From: Linnemannia schmuckeri
Lineage: Eukaryota > Mortierellomycota > Mortierellomycetes > Mortierellales > Mortierellaceae
Assembly (NCBI GenBank): GCA_029449235.1
Contig: JANATG010000007.1
Coordinates: forward strand, 992,001-1,056,000
Direction: 5' to 3'
Length of the DNA stretch: 64,000 nucleotides
Shown: piece by piece, positions 42,190 through 55,152 of the stretch
Position numbering within the stretch: position 1 is the first letter of the stretch
Layout of the letters: each line of letters begins with the position of its first letter
Notes under the pieces: model-generated
The model's input: the letters and a program-made list of their open reading frames with translations, nothing else
Told to the model about the DNA's origin: nothing
Database searches by the model: none
Position numbers and translations under genes: made by a program

Positions 42190-44658
42190 TTACAGCTTGC
42201 CCTCAGGGAAGAGTACCTTCTGGACGGCCTCAATGACACGTCCATGGATCTTGGCATGGGCGGCAATGACACCTGAGTTCGTCGCCAACGTCCTTCCCTT
42301 TGAAAAGTCCAGAGGTTGACCATGAATATCCGACACAATACCGCCCGCCTCAGAGACCAACAAACTACCAGAGGCATGGTCCCAGATTTTCTCCTCGTAC
42401 GATGCGCTGACCGGCAGCCTCAGGTAGACCTCTGCATCTCCCCTCGAGAGTGAGCAGTACTTGCACTGACTGTCCATCCGGACAGGCGCTTTGGTGATCC
42501 CCAGCAAATGTGCAATCCTGGCAGAGTCGCTCTGGTTCGAATGCCCGCTCTCAACACTCTCGCAAAAGGAAGCCTCGGCAAGAGACTGAATAGCACTCAT
42601 CGAAATTGGAGTCTCTTTTGTTGACGAGAAATTACGCTAATAGAATAAAACATAATGCAGATGAAGATAAAAAACATAATGCAGATGAAGATAAAAAACA
42701 TAATGTCAGAATATCTGTCAAGTCGCTTTTCTCTCTTTTGATTTCATTCTCGGGTAGCACAAGTGATATGACAACATTGCGGTAAAGAAAAAAAAAAGAT
42801 TGACAACTGGGAGAGCGCGTGAAAGATGGAAAAAGAAATATGTACTGTACCTGAAAGGCGCCTTGACCCTTGACAGTGATAAAGAGACATCCCTTCTCGC
42901 CATCCTTGTCCTTAGCATCAACAGGGAGGTTGGGGCAACCCATGACACCGACCTGAACCTGACCATCGACAATCAGGGCCAGACACACTGCAAACTGTTC
43001 GCCTCTCAAGAATCCTTTTGTTCCATCAATGGGGTCTAACGCCCACATACGACCATGGGCGCCTCCAGCAAATGTTCCACGGTCTATCGTCTCAAGAAGC
43101 TGAACGTCAACGGATAATAGTTGTGTGAGCCGACGAGGATTATAAAAGAAAGACAAAAAGAAAGATAAGGGGTAAGAGAGGTTGGTGAGGATGGTACAGT
43201 CCATCTGGTATATGATTCTTATTCCAATCCCAGGCGAGCAATTAAAAGCCGCCAACAAGAGTCAGGGCCAGCAAAGCTCATCATGACCGAGAGAAATGGT
43301 GACAGCGACTCTCCGGAGAAAGGATAGTTCCAAGGACGAATAACACAAGATCTTTTTTTCCCTCCCTTCGTTCTCGCTCATTCAATTAAAAATCTCCATC
43401 TCAAAAGGCAAAGTAAAAGAAAAAAAAAAGACGGTCCGGTCTGATCGGGGCTTCGCGTTTTTTCGAAGTGTCCTGTTGGTCGTAAAAAAATGGGAACAAA
43501 AGGTCGACCGCTGCTTCCCATCTCTGTCCTCCCGAGCCATTTCAACGCATGCTCCCCTTGTTTTTTTATAATATCCATGTTCCCTTCTACCAGTCCATGT
43601 TCAATTGCTCCGAAGAAAAGAAAAAACAAAGCGCATATAGTGCGATGCAAGTGAAGGAGATGAAACGTACCGATTCCTCTGTCAATTCCTGGTCAAGTCC
43701 GCTGTTGGCCAGCTCCAGAACCTTTTCTCTCATCTGACGACCTGCCTCGCCTCTCAAATCCTTGGAGTCCTCCTCGCCAACAATAGGGTCTTCGGGGAAG
43801 GATTTGTGCAAGATGGTGTTGATGACAGCCTGCGCACTGAAATCACCAACTAATCCATCACAATATCAGCAGCAATGGAAATAGCCAACATGAGCAAGGG
43901 TACAAAAAGAAGAAAGGGAAAGAAAAAAAGAACGATTAGCATGGAAGCAAGGGTCCAGCGGGAGCGCATGCGGGAAGGAACGTACTCCACAAAAAAAAAT
44001 GAGCGAAAAGGAGATGGCGAAAAACGAGATTATAAACAGATGTGGGAATATGAGATCGAAAATTGTAGAAGGAAAAGATGTATTAAAAATGAGGGGGAGA
44101 AAAACACGCACAAAACAAACAAACAAGATACATACTGGTGACGGGAGACTTGTCCTTTTTGGTGATCGTCTCGCCATTGACGAGCTTCGTAAAGACCCGC
44201 TGGCAGACTTTGCTGGCAGACAGGACGGCGTGGATGGCGACAGCACGTTCCGCGGCAAATGCGAGGGCTGGATCATTGGAATGGCAGAAAGAGAGAGAGA
44301 TGGGAAGAATCAGCAAATCGGTATTCTGTTTGTCATTGTCCGAGTGAAATCCTGCAGATCCAAGGCAACTGAGCGGCATTCTGTCCAGCTGGCTAGCTGT
44401 TTAATACTCCTGCATGGTAGGTTCCTGACAAAGCATCATGATAGCAGCCAGTTTTTTCTATCAGGTATGTTTTCAAGGCAGAGTGCTATCCTGATCCCGA
44501 GTCCTTTGTCCTACATTCCTTTGTGAGTTTCCTGGCATGAGCCTGTTGTTCGAAAACAGTAGCGGCGACTTGAGAAAGAAGGAGAGAAAACAGGAAAGAA
44601 AAGTAGGAGGTATGTCCTCGGGTGAGTTGGTAGTGTATTTCCTGTGCTTACCAGACAT
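42190..44658 (-). CDS. MET22: 3'(2'),5'-bisphosphate nucleotidase (Hal2/Met22 family)
   Basis: Hydrolyses 3'-phosphoadenosine 5'-phosphate to AMP, clearing the by-product of sulfate assimilation; yeast Hal2 is the salt-sensitive target. Five exons on the minus strand: 44658-44652, 44267-44136, 43849-43671, 43099-42851 and 42636-42190 (337 aa). Exon 1 codes only ATGTCTG, giving MSALAFAAERAVAIHAV, which aligns with the family start. Metal-binding residues are all visible: D50 in TIGDFSAQ, E73/E74 in VGEEDS, D128-P-I-D131-G-T, and D275 in WDHASG. The length is close to the yeast enzyme (357 aa). An in-frame ATG inside the proposed intron (44379) would give a non-conserved extension and is disfavoured. 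Tandem with the DDX42-type helicase. Confidence 0.93.
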
Positions 44659-44961
44659 GATGAGAGATTAAATGGAGATGTGAATGAGAGGGAAGGGAAG
44701 CGAGAATGAAGAATGCGAATGAAATGACCGAAAGGAAAAAGTAAAGAGGAAAAAGAAACGAAACACGCTCCCTTCTACTCTTATCCTTGCCTGCTCGACT
44801 GTCTTTTTTTTTTTTTTTTTTTTTTTTTTTGCCTGCCCTCGAGGGCGAATGAAAAAGAACTGATTGAGCAGTCCCGACCGATGGCGTCAAATTGCGGTGG
44901 CCGATCTCTTTTTTTATTTCTCTGCAGACTCATACAAAATACACCACCTTCCTTCTTTCCT
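44659..44961. other. short intergenic region with poly-T tract
   Basis: 303 bp between the bisphosphate nucleotidase start and the helicase stop (both minus). Contains T27 at 44804-44830. No gene seen. Confidence 0.7.
44804..44830. repeat. poly-T tract
   Basis: 27 consecutive T between the nucleotidase and helicase genes. Confidence 0.94.
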
Positions 44962-47900
44962 TCACCGGTCCCATCGCCCGTTCTGAGGGTGAGATGGCCG
45001 TGGTCTTGCGTCGCCAGGATAACCCGGAGGTGGGTGGCGGGGGGGAAGAGAATGGCCACCAGGCGGAGGCGGTCCGCGGTAAAAATGAGGCTGAGGAGGT
45101 GGCCGGTGTTGAGGATTAAACGCTCCAGAATGCGAGGGAGGAGGAAAGGGCCTCGCTCCTGGCGGCATAGGCGGTGGAGGCATATGACCCGGGTAAGGAT
45201 AACCCATCGGGAGCGGACCTGGAGGCCCTGGTGGCCTCTGTGGTGGATAAGAGGGTTGATGGAATGGAGGATAGCCTTGATTTTGACCAGGGGGAAGAGG
45301 GCGTGGGGGAGGTTGACCTTGGTTGTGCAAAGATTGTGGGGGAAAATGTGGCTCAGAGGGCCGTGCGTGTGATGGGTGGTGTGGTGGCAGATGTGGAGGA
45401 GGTGGATGTGCACCTGCAGGACCAACAGGCTGATTCGGTCTCGGGCCAGGCTCAGCCGACAGAGTGTTTGTTGGAGGAGTAGATGTTGGTAGGGGATGCT
45501 GTCTCTCCTGTGCCGATGTTTGTGTCTGTGGGGCGGAGGTTTGGTCGTTCGATGGAAGAGCTGATGTGTACCCTCCCGTCTCTGGACGAGTTGCCTTTTG
45601 AAATCCAGACACCCGATATCCCGATCCTTGTCCACGATGATTATCTGCAGAATCTCGTCCTGGATAATCTCGCTGATGTCCTGCATTCCCTCCTCTTTCT
45701 TCTCTTTCTCGTTGGTCCCATCGGTCGCCTCTGGAGCCTTGTCCCAAGGGAGTATTGTTCGATGCCGTAGAATGACCTTGTTCCCCAAATCCTTCAGACG
45801 ACTGGAACCTTCCTCCTCCAAACCCTCCACCGCGACCTCCCCTGTTGCCGCCTCTACCACCTCTACCTCCTCTACCGCCTCTACCACCACGCCCCCCGCG
45901 TCCTCCTCTTTGGTCTCCCATAAACTGCCTCGACTTTCTGAACCGCGGGTTCTGCATAGCAATCTTCATTACATCTGGTGACACTGGCTGGCCACCTTCT
46001 TCCAGGTTTCGTACCAACTCGCCTGCGAAGCGGTCGTCCTTGTCTGTGATCAATGTATATGCAGTGCCCTTTTCACCAGCTCTTCCTGTTCTTCCTACTC
46101 GATGAACATGCGAATCGATGTCGCGAGCAACATCGTAGTTGATGACAGTCCTGATCGATTTGATATCAAGACCACGAGCCGCGACATCCGTAGCGATCAG
46201 CGTTGGGAATAAGCGGTTCTTATAGTCATGCACGGCCTTGTCACGCTCCTGCTGTACCATATCGCCGTGCAGGCATTCGCCTATTTCGTGTGGAGGATTG
46301 AGCGGAAAATCGGTCAAGATGAATAAGCTCCAAAGCGCTGCTCATACATCCACACCATTTGGAGGGAGCAAGTAAATCTTACATTTAACGCCCATGTTTT
46401 TGAGGTTCTCTGTCAGTTCGACGACACCATTTTTTCTTGAAACGAAAATGAGGACGCTCCCGACTATAGTCAAATTAAAGGTTTGTTAGTCATGTTCGAA
46501 TAGAAAGAAATGAAGGGCCAGAATCAGAGGCAGCAAGTAGAACGCTACTTACGTGCTTCAAGCTCCTGAAGTCTCTCCATCAGCCACTTCCATTTGAGAG
46601 TGTCATCTTTCAGAATCTGGATAACTTGCGTGACATCCGAGTTGATCTAAATGTTTGGGATTGAATTGTTAGACACAGGTACGAAGAAAATAACCTGCAA
46701 ATCTCTTGTAGATCTCAAGTTCGCATTCAATGCCCTACCTGGCCAACATTCCCGATGGATATCCGCACAGGATCGGTCATCACTTCTCTGGCAAGCTTTT
46801 CTACGCGCTTTTGAAACGTCGCACTGAATAAAACGGCTGATGCAAGCGATAAGAGGTTTGAGTGTTTGTTAGATAAGGTATAATACGCATGGCCAAGCAG
46901 AAGTATTGTATTCGCACGAGCTCTTCCCGGCTTCCAGACCCTTACTTTGACGATCTGGACGAATGTTATCGCAGATGGAACGTACTTGAGGCTCTGCAAC
47001 AATAAAAGCCAATAATGCGCGTATGGGTTAGCAACGGATGATAGTCTCCTTACAAAGCAACTTCCAGATCAGGAGTGACAAAAGCGAACTCTTACCGAAC
47101 CCCAGATCAAAGAAACGGTCGGCTTCATCCATCACCAGGAAGGAGGTGCGCTTGAAGTTGGTAGCTTTGATCTTAATCATGTCAATGAGTCGCCCGGGAG
47201 TAGCAACAAGGATCTCAACACCTGAACGAAGAGTTTTGAACTGGTCCTGCTTGCTTGCTCCGCCGTAGACAACCGCGACGCGCAGACCGTACGCTTTAGC
47301 AAAGCGTTTGGCTTCACTGTAGATTTGATCCGCAAGCTCGCGCGTTGGGGCAAGGACAACTCCAATAGGCCCATCGCCCTTGTCAAGTTCCTCTTGATCC
47401 ATGATATGAACAATCATAGGCAGCAAGAAGGCAGCTGTTTTTCCCGATCCTGTCTTGGCGATTCCGATGATATCTCGTCCTGAAAGGGCTACCGGGATGG
47501 CCTGCTGCTGAATACCACTGGGCTCGGAATATCCTGCTCGCCGAATCGTCTCCATGAGGGCCTCTTCGAATCCAAAGTGCGCGAACGAGATACAGGGTTT
47601 CGCTGCATCTGCTCCGGAGACTCTCATATCTATTGATTAATGAAGAGTAGTACGTTTTGTAAGTAAAAGGTACTTTAAAGCGACGCGTGTCAGCTCAAAA
47701 AACGATGTTGAATATCATGGCAGCTTACCGAGATCCATCCTGATCTGCCTAACTTGCTCATCGCTCAACTTTGCAATGTCCTCGTGTTCCTCGTAGAAAC
47801 ACTTTTCAATCTCCACATAGTTTTGTCGAGAGTGATCCACCCTTGGTAGTGGTGTGATTTCCTTCTTGCCATTCGACTGCATGTCGTATCCCGCCTCATC

Positions 47901-48987
47901 GAGATCGAATCTAGGACGTAAGGAAAACGTGCCTGGTGAGTCGGATTACTTTGTTTCCACAAATTAAATGGCTTGTTTACAGAAAAGGGCAATATCTTAC
48001 TGAGGTTCGGATGCATTATCAATTGCACGCGCAGTAGCATAGACCTCCTCGTCAGAATCGACATCCTAGGATTCAATATGGAGGACGTTGTGAGTTTGTG
48101 CTCGTATTACTTGGCACGCTTAACACTGATGATAGTTTGCTCGACTTTAGGTTGTATAATTACCTCGTTTCGTTCTTGCATAGGTCCACCTTGACCGACC
48201 ATGATTCCCTTCTTCTTCATGTGCTTCATATAGCTCTCAACATAATCCTCATCCTCGATATCATCGCGTCGGACCTAATGAAATACAAAAAGCAAATTTG
48301 TAAGAACATGACAAATATCAACTTGCTTAGCTTCTTGGAGCACGTTTCGAATAGTACCAGCTTGTCAAGAAGCAATCTTACCTTCTCTTCTGAAGGCATC
48401 TCTGCTTCCTTTTTCACTTGTGTGTCGATTCCAGCCATAAAAGCATCCAATGGATCGTCCTCTTCCTCTTCGTCCTCTACCTGGGTCTTTGCCGTCTCTT
48501 CGGCAGCGACGACTAAATATTTCACACAAAGGTCAAAGAAGCATTAGTATCTAAAGAAACAGTCGCCATCTCTTGTACTCCGTACATTGCTTCTTTGGCA
48601 TTGTGTACCCTTCTTGGAACCAAGGCGCGAAAAGGCATCCTCCTCTTCGTCATCATCATCGTCCCCAAAGACAGATTTTTTTGCTGGTGGTACAGATGGG
48701 CGTGATTCTGACGCTAATGCCTTGGTGGTGCTCAGTTTCGAGAATGCGTCCTCTCCCTGATCCTCTGCATCCTCGTGACCATGCTCCAGCTTGATTTGCT
48801 TGCGCTTGGGCGGACCTGTCGAGCCTATGCTGTCGTTCCCGTTGTCGTCGTCGTCATCGTCGTTACCGAAGCCTAGGGCTGCTGTTGTCGAAGGCCGCGT
48901 TGGACGCGCAAAGGGGTTTGGTCGTGAGTTCAGATTTGTTGAGCCAGACCCGAGACTGATGTTGATAGATCGTTTGCCATTGTTCAT
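44962..48987 (-). CDS. DDX42: DEAD-box ATP-dependent RNA helicase, DDX42 type
   Basis: RNA helicase related to the U2 snRNP-associated DDX42. Eleven exons on the minus strand: 48987-48609, 48512-48382, 48274-48164, 48065-48001, 47910-47729, 47629-47096, 46993-46946, 46836-46739, 46646-46553, 46463-46383 and 46280-44962 (1013 aa). All junctions are in phase. The N-terminus is acidic and has DDPLDAFMAGI, the conserved DDX42/Prp5 segment. The core has a Q motif after SFAHFGF, Walker A AKTGSGKT at 347-354, PTRELA, TPGR, DEAD at 457-460, FSATF, VAARGLD and HRVGRTGRAG. An RGG-repeat block then leads to a long Pro-rich tail. The start is the ATG giving MNNGKRS; an in-frame ATG at 49053 would add 22 residues. 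Divergent from the JmjC gene across a short shared promoter. Confidence 0.94.
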
Positions 48988-49365
48988 GGTGAGCAGTGTT
49001 GTTCTCCGGGCATGTGTGTTGAAAGAATTAAGTGAACGTCTTCTTGCGACCACCTTGCTTTTGTGTAAATTACCCAGCAGTCACATATCTTCATGAGCCA
49101 AAAAAACCCGCTTCCATACTCCTCTTCCTTTACCCACGCCACCCATTTTTACGCCTTTCACGACAGTGGCATTAAGCACGCCCTTCCCACCCCTACCTAC
49201 CCTCGTCCTCACCCTGACTCTCAGCATTCATTGCCAAACTTAAGACGGCGCGTCGACTTCCAGCTCGTGTGTCGGGACGACAACGCCCCATTGAATCAAG
49301 CTCACTCACAAACCCAATTCATACAATTTCTTTCCAACTCCCTCTCTCCTGTCCTTTCGGTCAGA
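48988..49365. promoter_or_regulatory. bidirectional promoter region between DDX42-type and JmjC genes
   Basis: Head-to-head starts only 378 bp apart (105 bp if the upstream JmjC ATG at 49093 is used). No TATA box is evident on either strand. Shared regulation is an inference from the layout. Confidence 0.5.
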
Positions 49366-52300
49366 ATGATGCAATCAGCTTTCAAACCTGAAGGCCAGGT
49401 TCAGACTTCTGTCGATCCAGGACCTATGAACTACAAGAGCATCATGACCCGCGGATACCCCTTCGTACCCGTCAGGCGCATCAACGTCAACGACCCTACT
49501 GTTAACCTCGAATACGAGGTCCAGTCGCGGTGTGTTGACAACGGCGAGCCCGTTGTGCTGGAAGGCTTTCACCTACAGGAAAAGTGGAACGCCGACATTT
49601 TTACCTTCCCATATCTTCAAGCCAAATTTGGAGACGAGAGTAAGAACACGACCACCATTGGCAAATGTGGCCTTGTTCGGATACCTGCACAAGATCTGTT
49701 TACTGACATAGCCCTATTGTTGTGCCCTTGTAGAAATTCTTTGTCGCGATTTGCATAACGCCGAGGACGTCGACTTGACGATGGCGCAGTATATCGAAAC
49801 TGTGCATGGCGATTCTCTAGGCGGCTTTGCCTTCTCATCAATTCACCCCAACCCTTCAATATCCGGCAGTCAGGAAACTCTTAGACCGCGCAAGCCACTC
49901 ATATACGCCAAGGATCTGACATGTCCTTCGACGTGGCGCAATTTCCTCATGAATGATGGCTTGCCTCCATTTCTCGCCTACATGCGCGAGAACGATTTGA
50001 GTAAGCATGCGTCTGTGAAAGTAGCTCTGTTATTAATTGGCAACCCAGTCGCTGAACTCATCATATTGACTGATGAGGCTTTGCATCTTTACGTTTCGTT
50101 AAGATAACTTGAACACAGAACTTGCAGCTGAAAACCTGATGGTCTACATCGGACAAGCTGGCACCTGGTAAAAGAGATCATGTGTATTGTCATATATCTT
50201 ATCTCTTTTGGCAATGCGTATACTGAACTATTTCAGCCTTATTTGTTTCTGACCATTTAGGACGCCAGCTCACATCGATCAATGTGGAGCTATTGGGCAC
50301 AACATCATGACATGGGCCGACAAGGGTAGGTGTCGCAAAGCTGGTGCAGGTTCATAGTGAGGAGAATCATAGGGCACGCGGACCACACGTGCTGATTGTT
50401 AATGCTGTAGCTTTCTATTCTGTGTGCATAGGTTCATCGTCGATCTGGTTCATGATCAGATCAAAGGACAAGAAAAAGGCGGAAGAACTTTGGAGCAGCT
50501 TTGGACAGCCTTTGGATTACGAGGGATACTTTGCAGATCTGGATGAACTTCAGCGCGCAACGTTTCCAATTTATGTAGTGCAGCAAAAGATTGGTGACTT
50601 CGTCATGGTCCCTTCACAGTGCGTGCATCAAGTCGTCAACCTTGTAAGTACCAGGAATGTTTGTCTACGCGTCAAGACACGTGCACTTGTTGCCTCTCCT
50701 AAAAAGTGGCTATTAAATACGTCTGTTTTGTCATTTCGTTTTCTAAAGGGCAAAGCTACGATCAAAGTGTCATGGAACCGTCTCACGCCGAATTGTTTGA
50801 AGGCAGCAATGACCTCGGTTCTTCCAAGATACAGACAGTATGATTTCTCTGTGCCCATGTTACGTGTGGAATGTTCATATAATCAATGCATTTTAGTCAC
50901 CAAATTCCCGACTTTTATATATACCGACATTTCTCCTAGGATTGGTCGCCCAGAGGGGTACAGGATCAAAGTGATCATCACAAGCACTTTGAAGGCATGG
51001 ACGGAGAAGCTTGAAACTCAGGAAGATGATTTCGGCGTGCCAAAGGATAACTTTAGCAAGGCGTTCAAGGAAGTCCTGGAACTCTACAGAGGTATTGTCG
51101 AGGAAGAATGGGTGGATCTGCATGCCATGGGATCGGTCTGCGAGCCTTTTGAGCGACCGAAGCGGCTGAAGGAGAGTCACCATAGTCAGCCAGCAATCTG
51201 TGATTTTTGCCAAGCCGATATCTGGAACAGGCAGTTTCAGTGCCGCGAATGTGTTGATGGCGAAGACGCCTACGATCTCTGCGCGCAATGCTATAGTCTC
51301 GGGCGGGGCTGTGAGCACAGAAAAGATCGGATGGACTTTGTCGAGAATTTTTCGATGGAATCGTGCCGCTTAGCGTATTGTCGGGCTCTTGCTGCATGGA
51401 ATCAATCGACGGCACTGTCTGACTGTCCGAGTCACGAGCCCATCGTCGACACTTGGTTTGAAAAGTGAGTTTTTTTAATTGGTGGCGTTCTTCTATGTCC
51501 GTTAGTCGTGAGAGTCTAGAATGTTTTAACCAAACATGACTACTCTTCACCATTTTATAATCTTCAGAATCGTACCGTCCACCGGGAAGGATTTCTCTTC
51601 AACAAGTTTGGCCTACACACGTCACCAATTCGCAGGCAATTCAAAGGTATCCAGCCCTATGCTGTCCATCCGATAATTGCTGTATGTGCTGTCGGATATT
51701 TGCATCAACAAAGTACTAATTTACTTTGTCATTTGGTAAAACGTTATCATCTAGGCGTGTCATATTTGCAGATTGAAGAGCAGAACCCAGATGAGCGCAG
51801 AGTGCTCTTCGTGCCCACTGTCCTTTTGCGAGCTCTGCCTCTACAAGTACTATGACGCCCTCTGGACAGACATTGTCGGCAAGCAATCAGGATGGAAGTG
51901 TTTTCGGTGTCAAGGCGTATGTCCATGTGCTCAAATCGACAAGCGGGCAGCGACTGGATGTGTTCCTCCAGAGACATCCCACGCGAAATCTCTGTGGTTC
52001 ACTCGACCCGAAGATGACTATCGGAATCACGGCGGTGTCAGCGACGACCTAGGACCTTCTGAGCAGGAGAACGTTGCACTGGGCGAAGACGGCTGGATCG
52101 AAAGACCTCAGATTGCTCATGGCTCGTATATATCCAAGAGGACCAAGCCAAGACCAGTGCGTGCAGATGACAGGTTGGACGCCAGCACTTTTCAACGTAG
52201 GCGGTCCTTGACGCCTGGCAGCCAGTCAGCTAGCACCAAGAAGGACAAAAGATTGCGCAGCGCTATGGATTACGATGATGACGGTGAATGGAACGCCAGA

Positions 52301-54787
52301 CCTAAGGCTGGCCGTGGGGCACTTACCAAGAGAAGCAGGTTGAACCAAGTGTACACAGACGACCTATCAGACACCAATAGTCCCAGCAGCTACAGACGAT
52401 CACTCATCACAAGAATGCAGCCTACCAACTCCAGGAAGAGCAGGACGAAGGATTTACGGCCAATGACATCGGAGGCGGTCTTCACGTCATACTTAGGCGA
52501 GGAGCAGGAATTGGTGAGAACGACTGCTGTCAAGGCCGGATTGACTCGCACACTCGCATCACTGAGCAAATTGCAGTTGGCAGCAGGGATGACCGCCTAC
52601 GATGTTTTCGAGTTGGATAAGCGCTGTGCTTCGCTGGACCCTGTTCTTCGAGCGAGTTTCCGAGCGGATCTCATGGAAAAGAGGCAACAGGCGCACGTTG
52701 CAACAAACGAGGATGCCGTAGGCGCAAAACGACCTCAGAAGCAGCTCAAGGAGAAGGAAGATATGAGGTCCGACGATGCTGTGGGAAAAGCGGGACACCA
52801 TGCAAACTCTGATGAAGAGGCGCAAGATGAGATCTCGAACAAAAAGCGAATCCAGAAGCACCTTAAGGAGAAGGGAGAAACGATGGGAGAGGATGTTGCA
52901 GGCAAAATCGGGCACCATTTGCAGTCGGACGAGGAGGCGCGCAAGGATACACCGAGGGAAAAGCGACCCCAGAAGCGGTTCAAAGAGAAGGGGGAGACAC
53001 GGGAGGATGCAACAGGCAAAGCCAGACACCATTTGCAATCTGATGAGGAGGCGCGTGATAGTATTCCGAACGGGAGGCAGCCGCTGAAGCGCTTCAAGAA
53101 CAAGGGGAAAGCCCAGGAAGATGCTGCAAGTGAAGATCGGCATCGGTCACATCGCGATGAGGAACAGGAGAACACTCATGCAGTCAACGTGGATGGAAAA
53201 CGTTTCCAGAAACACTCGAAAGAGGACGAGGAAGGAGCGCGCGAGGTTGTTGCAGTCGATGATCGAGACAGCCAGACCGCTCCGGCTCCCGTCAAACGAA
53301 AGGGTGCCGTGTCAAGCCAGCATCCGTCTCGGACCCGAAAACTCAACAAACCCAAAGAGTCTCTCCGTCGATCACCTAGTCCACGCGGTTCACAAAACAA
53401 GGACCGGGATGACGAGGAATCAAATTCTCCACCAACACATTCCAGCCGTTCAAAACGAGGTCAAGGTGCTGCTGCCACTACTCTCACCAAGTTTGAAGCG
53501 AAGCCAAAGTCTCCCGAGTCTGAAAAGAAAGCGGCTGGATCCAAGAAGCAGAGTGGTTTTCTTAATAGCGCCCCCGATATACCTAACCACAGCTTCACCG
53601 AGACCGAGCACCTGGAGAATACAGGAACGAGGACAGAGACAGAGATTGGCGCTGCTAAGAACGAGAAAGCGACGAATATTCTTGGTTCGAGCAGGATTGT
53701 CGGCCCCCGCAACATCGACAACGAAGAGCATGAGAGGATGGGAGTTTCACTTGCGACGCAATTGTTTGAACCGCAGGCAGAGGACAGCAGCACTACAAAC
53801 GTCTCAACCAACCAACCCAGCCCAACTAGCCCAGCCAGTCCGACGACTCCGACCGATGCCATTCAGCCTCCTTCTTTGAGTACCAAGGAGGGCAAGGCTT
53901 TCCAAGAAGCAAACACGAGCACCGAGGATGTCACCGTGAGCGGCGAGACAGCAGATTTTACTTTAGGCACTTTCCAAAAGACGATTGAGGTATTCAAGGA
54001 AACAAGCTCGGCCATCGAAGAGACGTCGTCCACCACTCGGGAAACGACGTTCATTATTCAGGAGACTACGCCTGCGCCGCAGATTCCAACAATGCGGACG
54101 AAGAGGGAAATCAAGCCCATGGCAGATAAACAACTGACGAAAGCCATTTTTACTGCTACCGACGCCGTTCATTGCACCAGGTCAACTGCCGTCGCCAATG
54201 GAACGAGCAACGACAATGGCGACACTGTCGTCTCCTCCACCATCCAAGGTGCAGAAAACGCCAACATCGCCGCCAAAATAACCGCCACCAAAATAAACGC
54301 CACCAATCCTACCACAACCGCCAACACTACAACCACTAACACTACAACCACAACCACGAGCACTTCCACCAGCAATATCTCCAACATCTCAGTGCCGACC
54401 AACGTACGAAAGGGACCCGTCAAGATTGTACGCTCGTCGCCATCCCAAACCATTGTGAAGGAGATTGTCGATAACTCGATAAAGGGGGCTTTAAAGTTGG
54501 CGACGACCACGACAGCGGCGGCACAAGAGCAACACTTGGCAAACAGGAAACACGATCATCCCCCAAAATCGTTGTTGTCGCTGTCTTCCTCCTTGATGTC
54601 TGTGTCATTGATATCGATATCATCAACAGACCCTTCGGTCAATAGACCCGATGATACGACGAATTCGCCTATCACTAGATCTCACAGGCTCAAGATCGAG
54701 GAATCGGGTATCAGCAGGAACATCCATATGGTCACGACTCAAGAACAGCCGATCGGCCGCAGAACACGAATGAGCAGCAGGACGTGA
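49366..54787 (+). CDS. JmjC-domain protein with ZZ-like and R1-type zinc fingers (probable histone demethylase or chromatin regulator)
   Basis: Nine exons: 49366-49639, 49734-50000, 50128-50167, 50261-50325, 50432-50643, 50749-50837, 50940-51464, 51568-51646 and 51755-54787 (1527 aa). JmjC fold is about 150-300: YIGQAGTWTPAHID supplies the Fe(II) ligands H198 and D200 (HxD), and H281 in QCVHQVVNL is the distal His. A Cys-rich ZZ-like cluster spans 403-443 (CDFC...CREC...CAQC). A second cluster from C519 (ACHICRLKS...CSSC...FCELCLYKYY...WKCFRCQGVCPC) matches the R1-type CXXC zinc finger found beside JmjC domains. The 950-residue tail is disordered, with five about 39-residue charged repeats (842-1026) and Thr/Ala-rich stretches. 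The start is uncertain: an in-frame ATG at 49093 adds 91 residues. Substrate not predicted. Confidence 0.85.
52727..53280 (+). repeat. five imperfect charged tandem repeats inside the JmjC gene
   Basis: Units begin at 52727, 52844, 52961, 53072 and 53198, spaced 117, 117, 111 and 126 bp. Each encodes a KRxQKxxKEK start, an ED-x-x-GK centre and an SDEEA-like end. The first three units are most alike; the last two have diverged. Confidence 0.8.
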
Positions 54788-55152
54788 TCCAGTCAATCAT
54801 ATCAAATGCATATGCTCTTTTGCCTTTTTTTTTTTATTATTATTTTCTGCTTGTTCATTTTTTTCGCTCCCATGTTTTCCCTCTACTTTCATTGCTTTTC
54901 CACTTTGTTCTTTTTTCATGCTGTCTCAATGTTGTTTTAATCCACCTACCATGTACCATCGCTTACTTTTTCTTGTACAAAAACACCTCTTGAATAAATT
55001 GCATTAGAAAACAATACGAAATAGCCATTGCTTTCGATTTGATGATTTTTATTCTTCTACGTGGATATCTGTTAGAAAAAAATGTATCCTACTCTTCCTC
55101 TTCCTTTAACTATTCCTCTTATCACCTTCATGACATCCTGTTCGCCATCAAT
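54788..55152. other. convergent intergenic region with possible poly-A signal
   Basis: 365 bp between the JmjC and PheRS beta stops. T-rich, with AATAAA at 54993-54998 on the plus strand serving the JmjC gene. No gene seen. Confidence 0.65.

Noticed and set aside
44781..45962. 393-codon minus-strand frame rich in His, Arg and Leu
   Set aside because: Out-of-frame shadow of the RGG/Pro-rich tail of the DEAD-box helicase.
49093..49365. 91-residue N-terminal extension of the JmjC protein
   Set aside because: In frame and possible, but it overlaps the short promoter shared with the helicase and reads like leader sequence. I kept the ATG at 49366 and flagged the doubt.
52559..53175. 194- and 146-codon minus-strand frames, Cys/Leu/Ser-rich
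   Set aside because: Antisense of the charged repeats in the JmjC gene.
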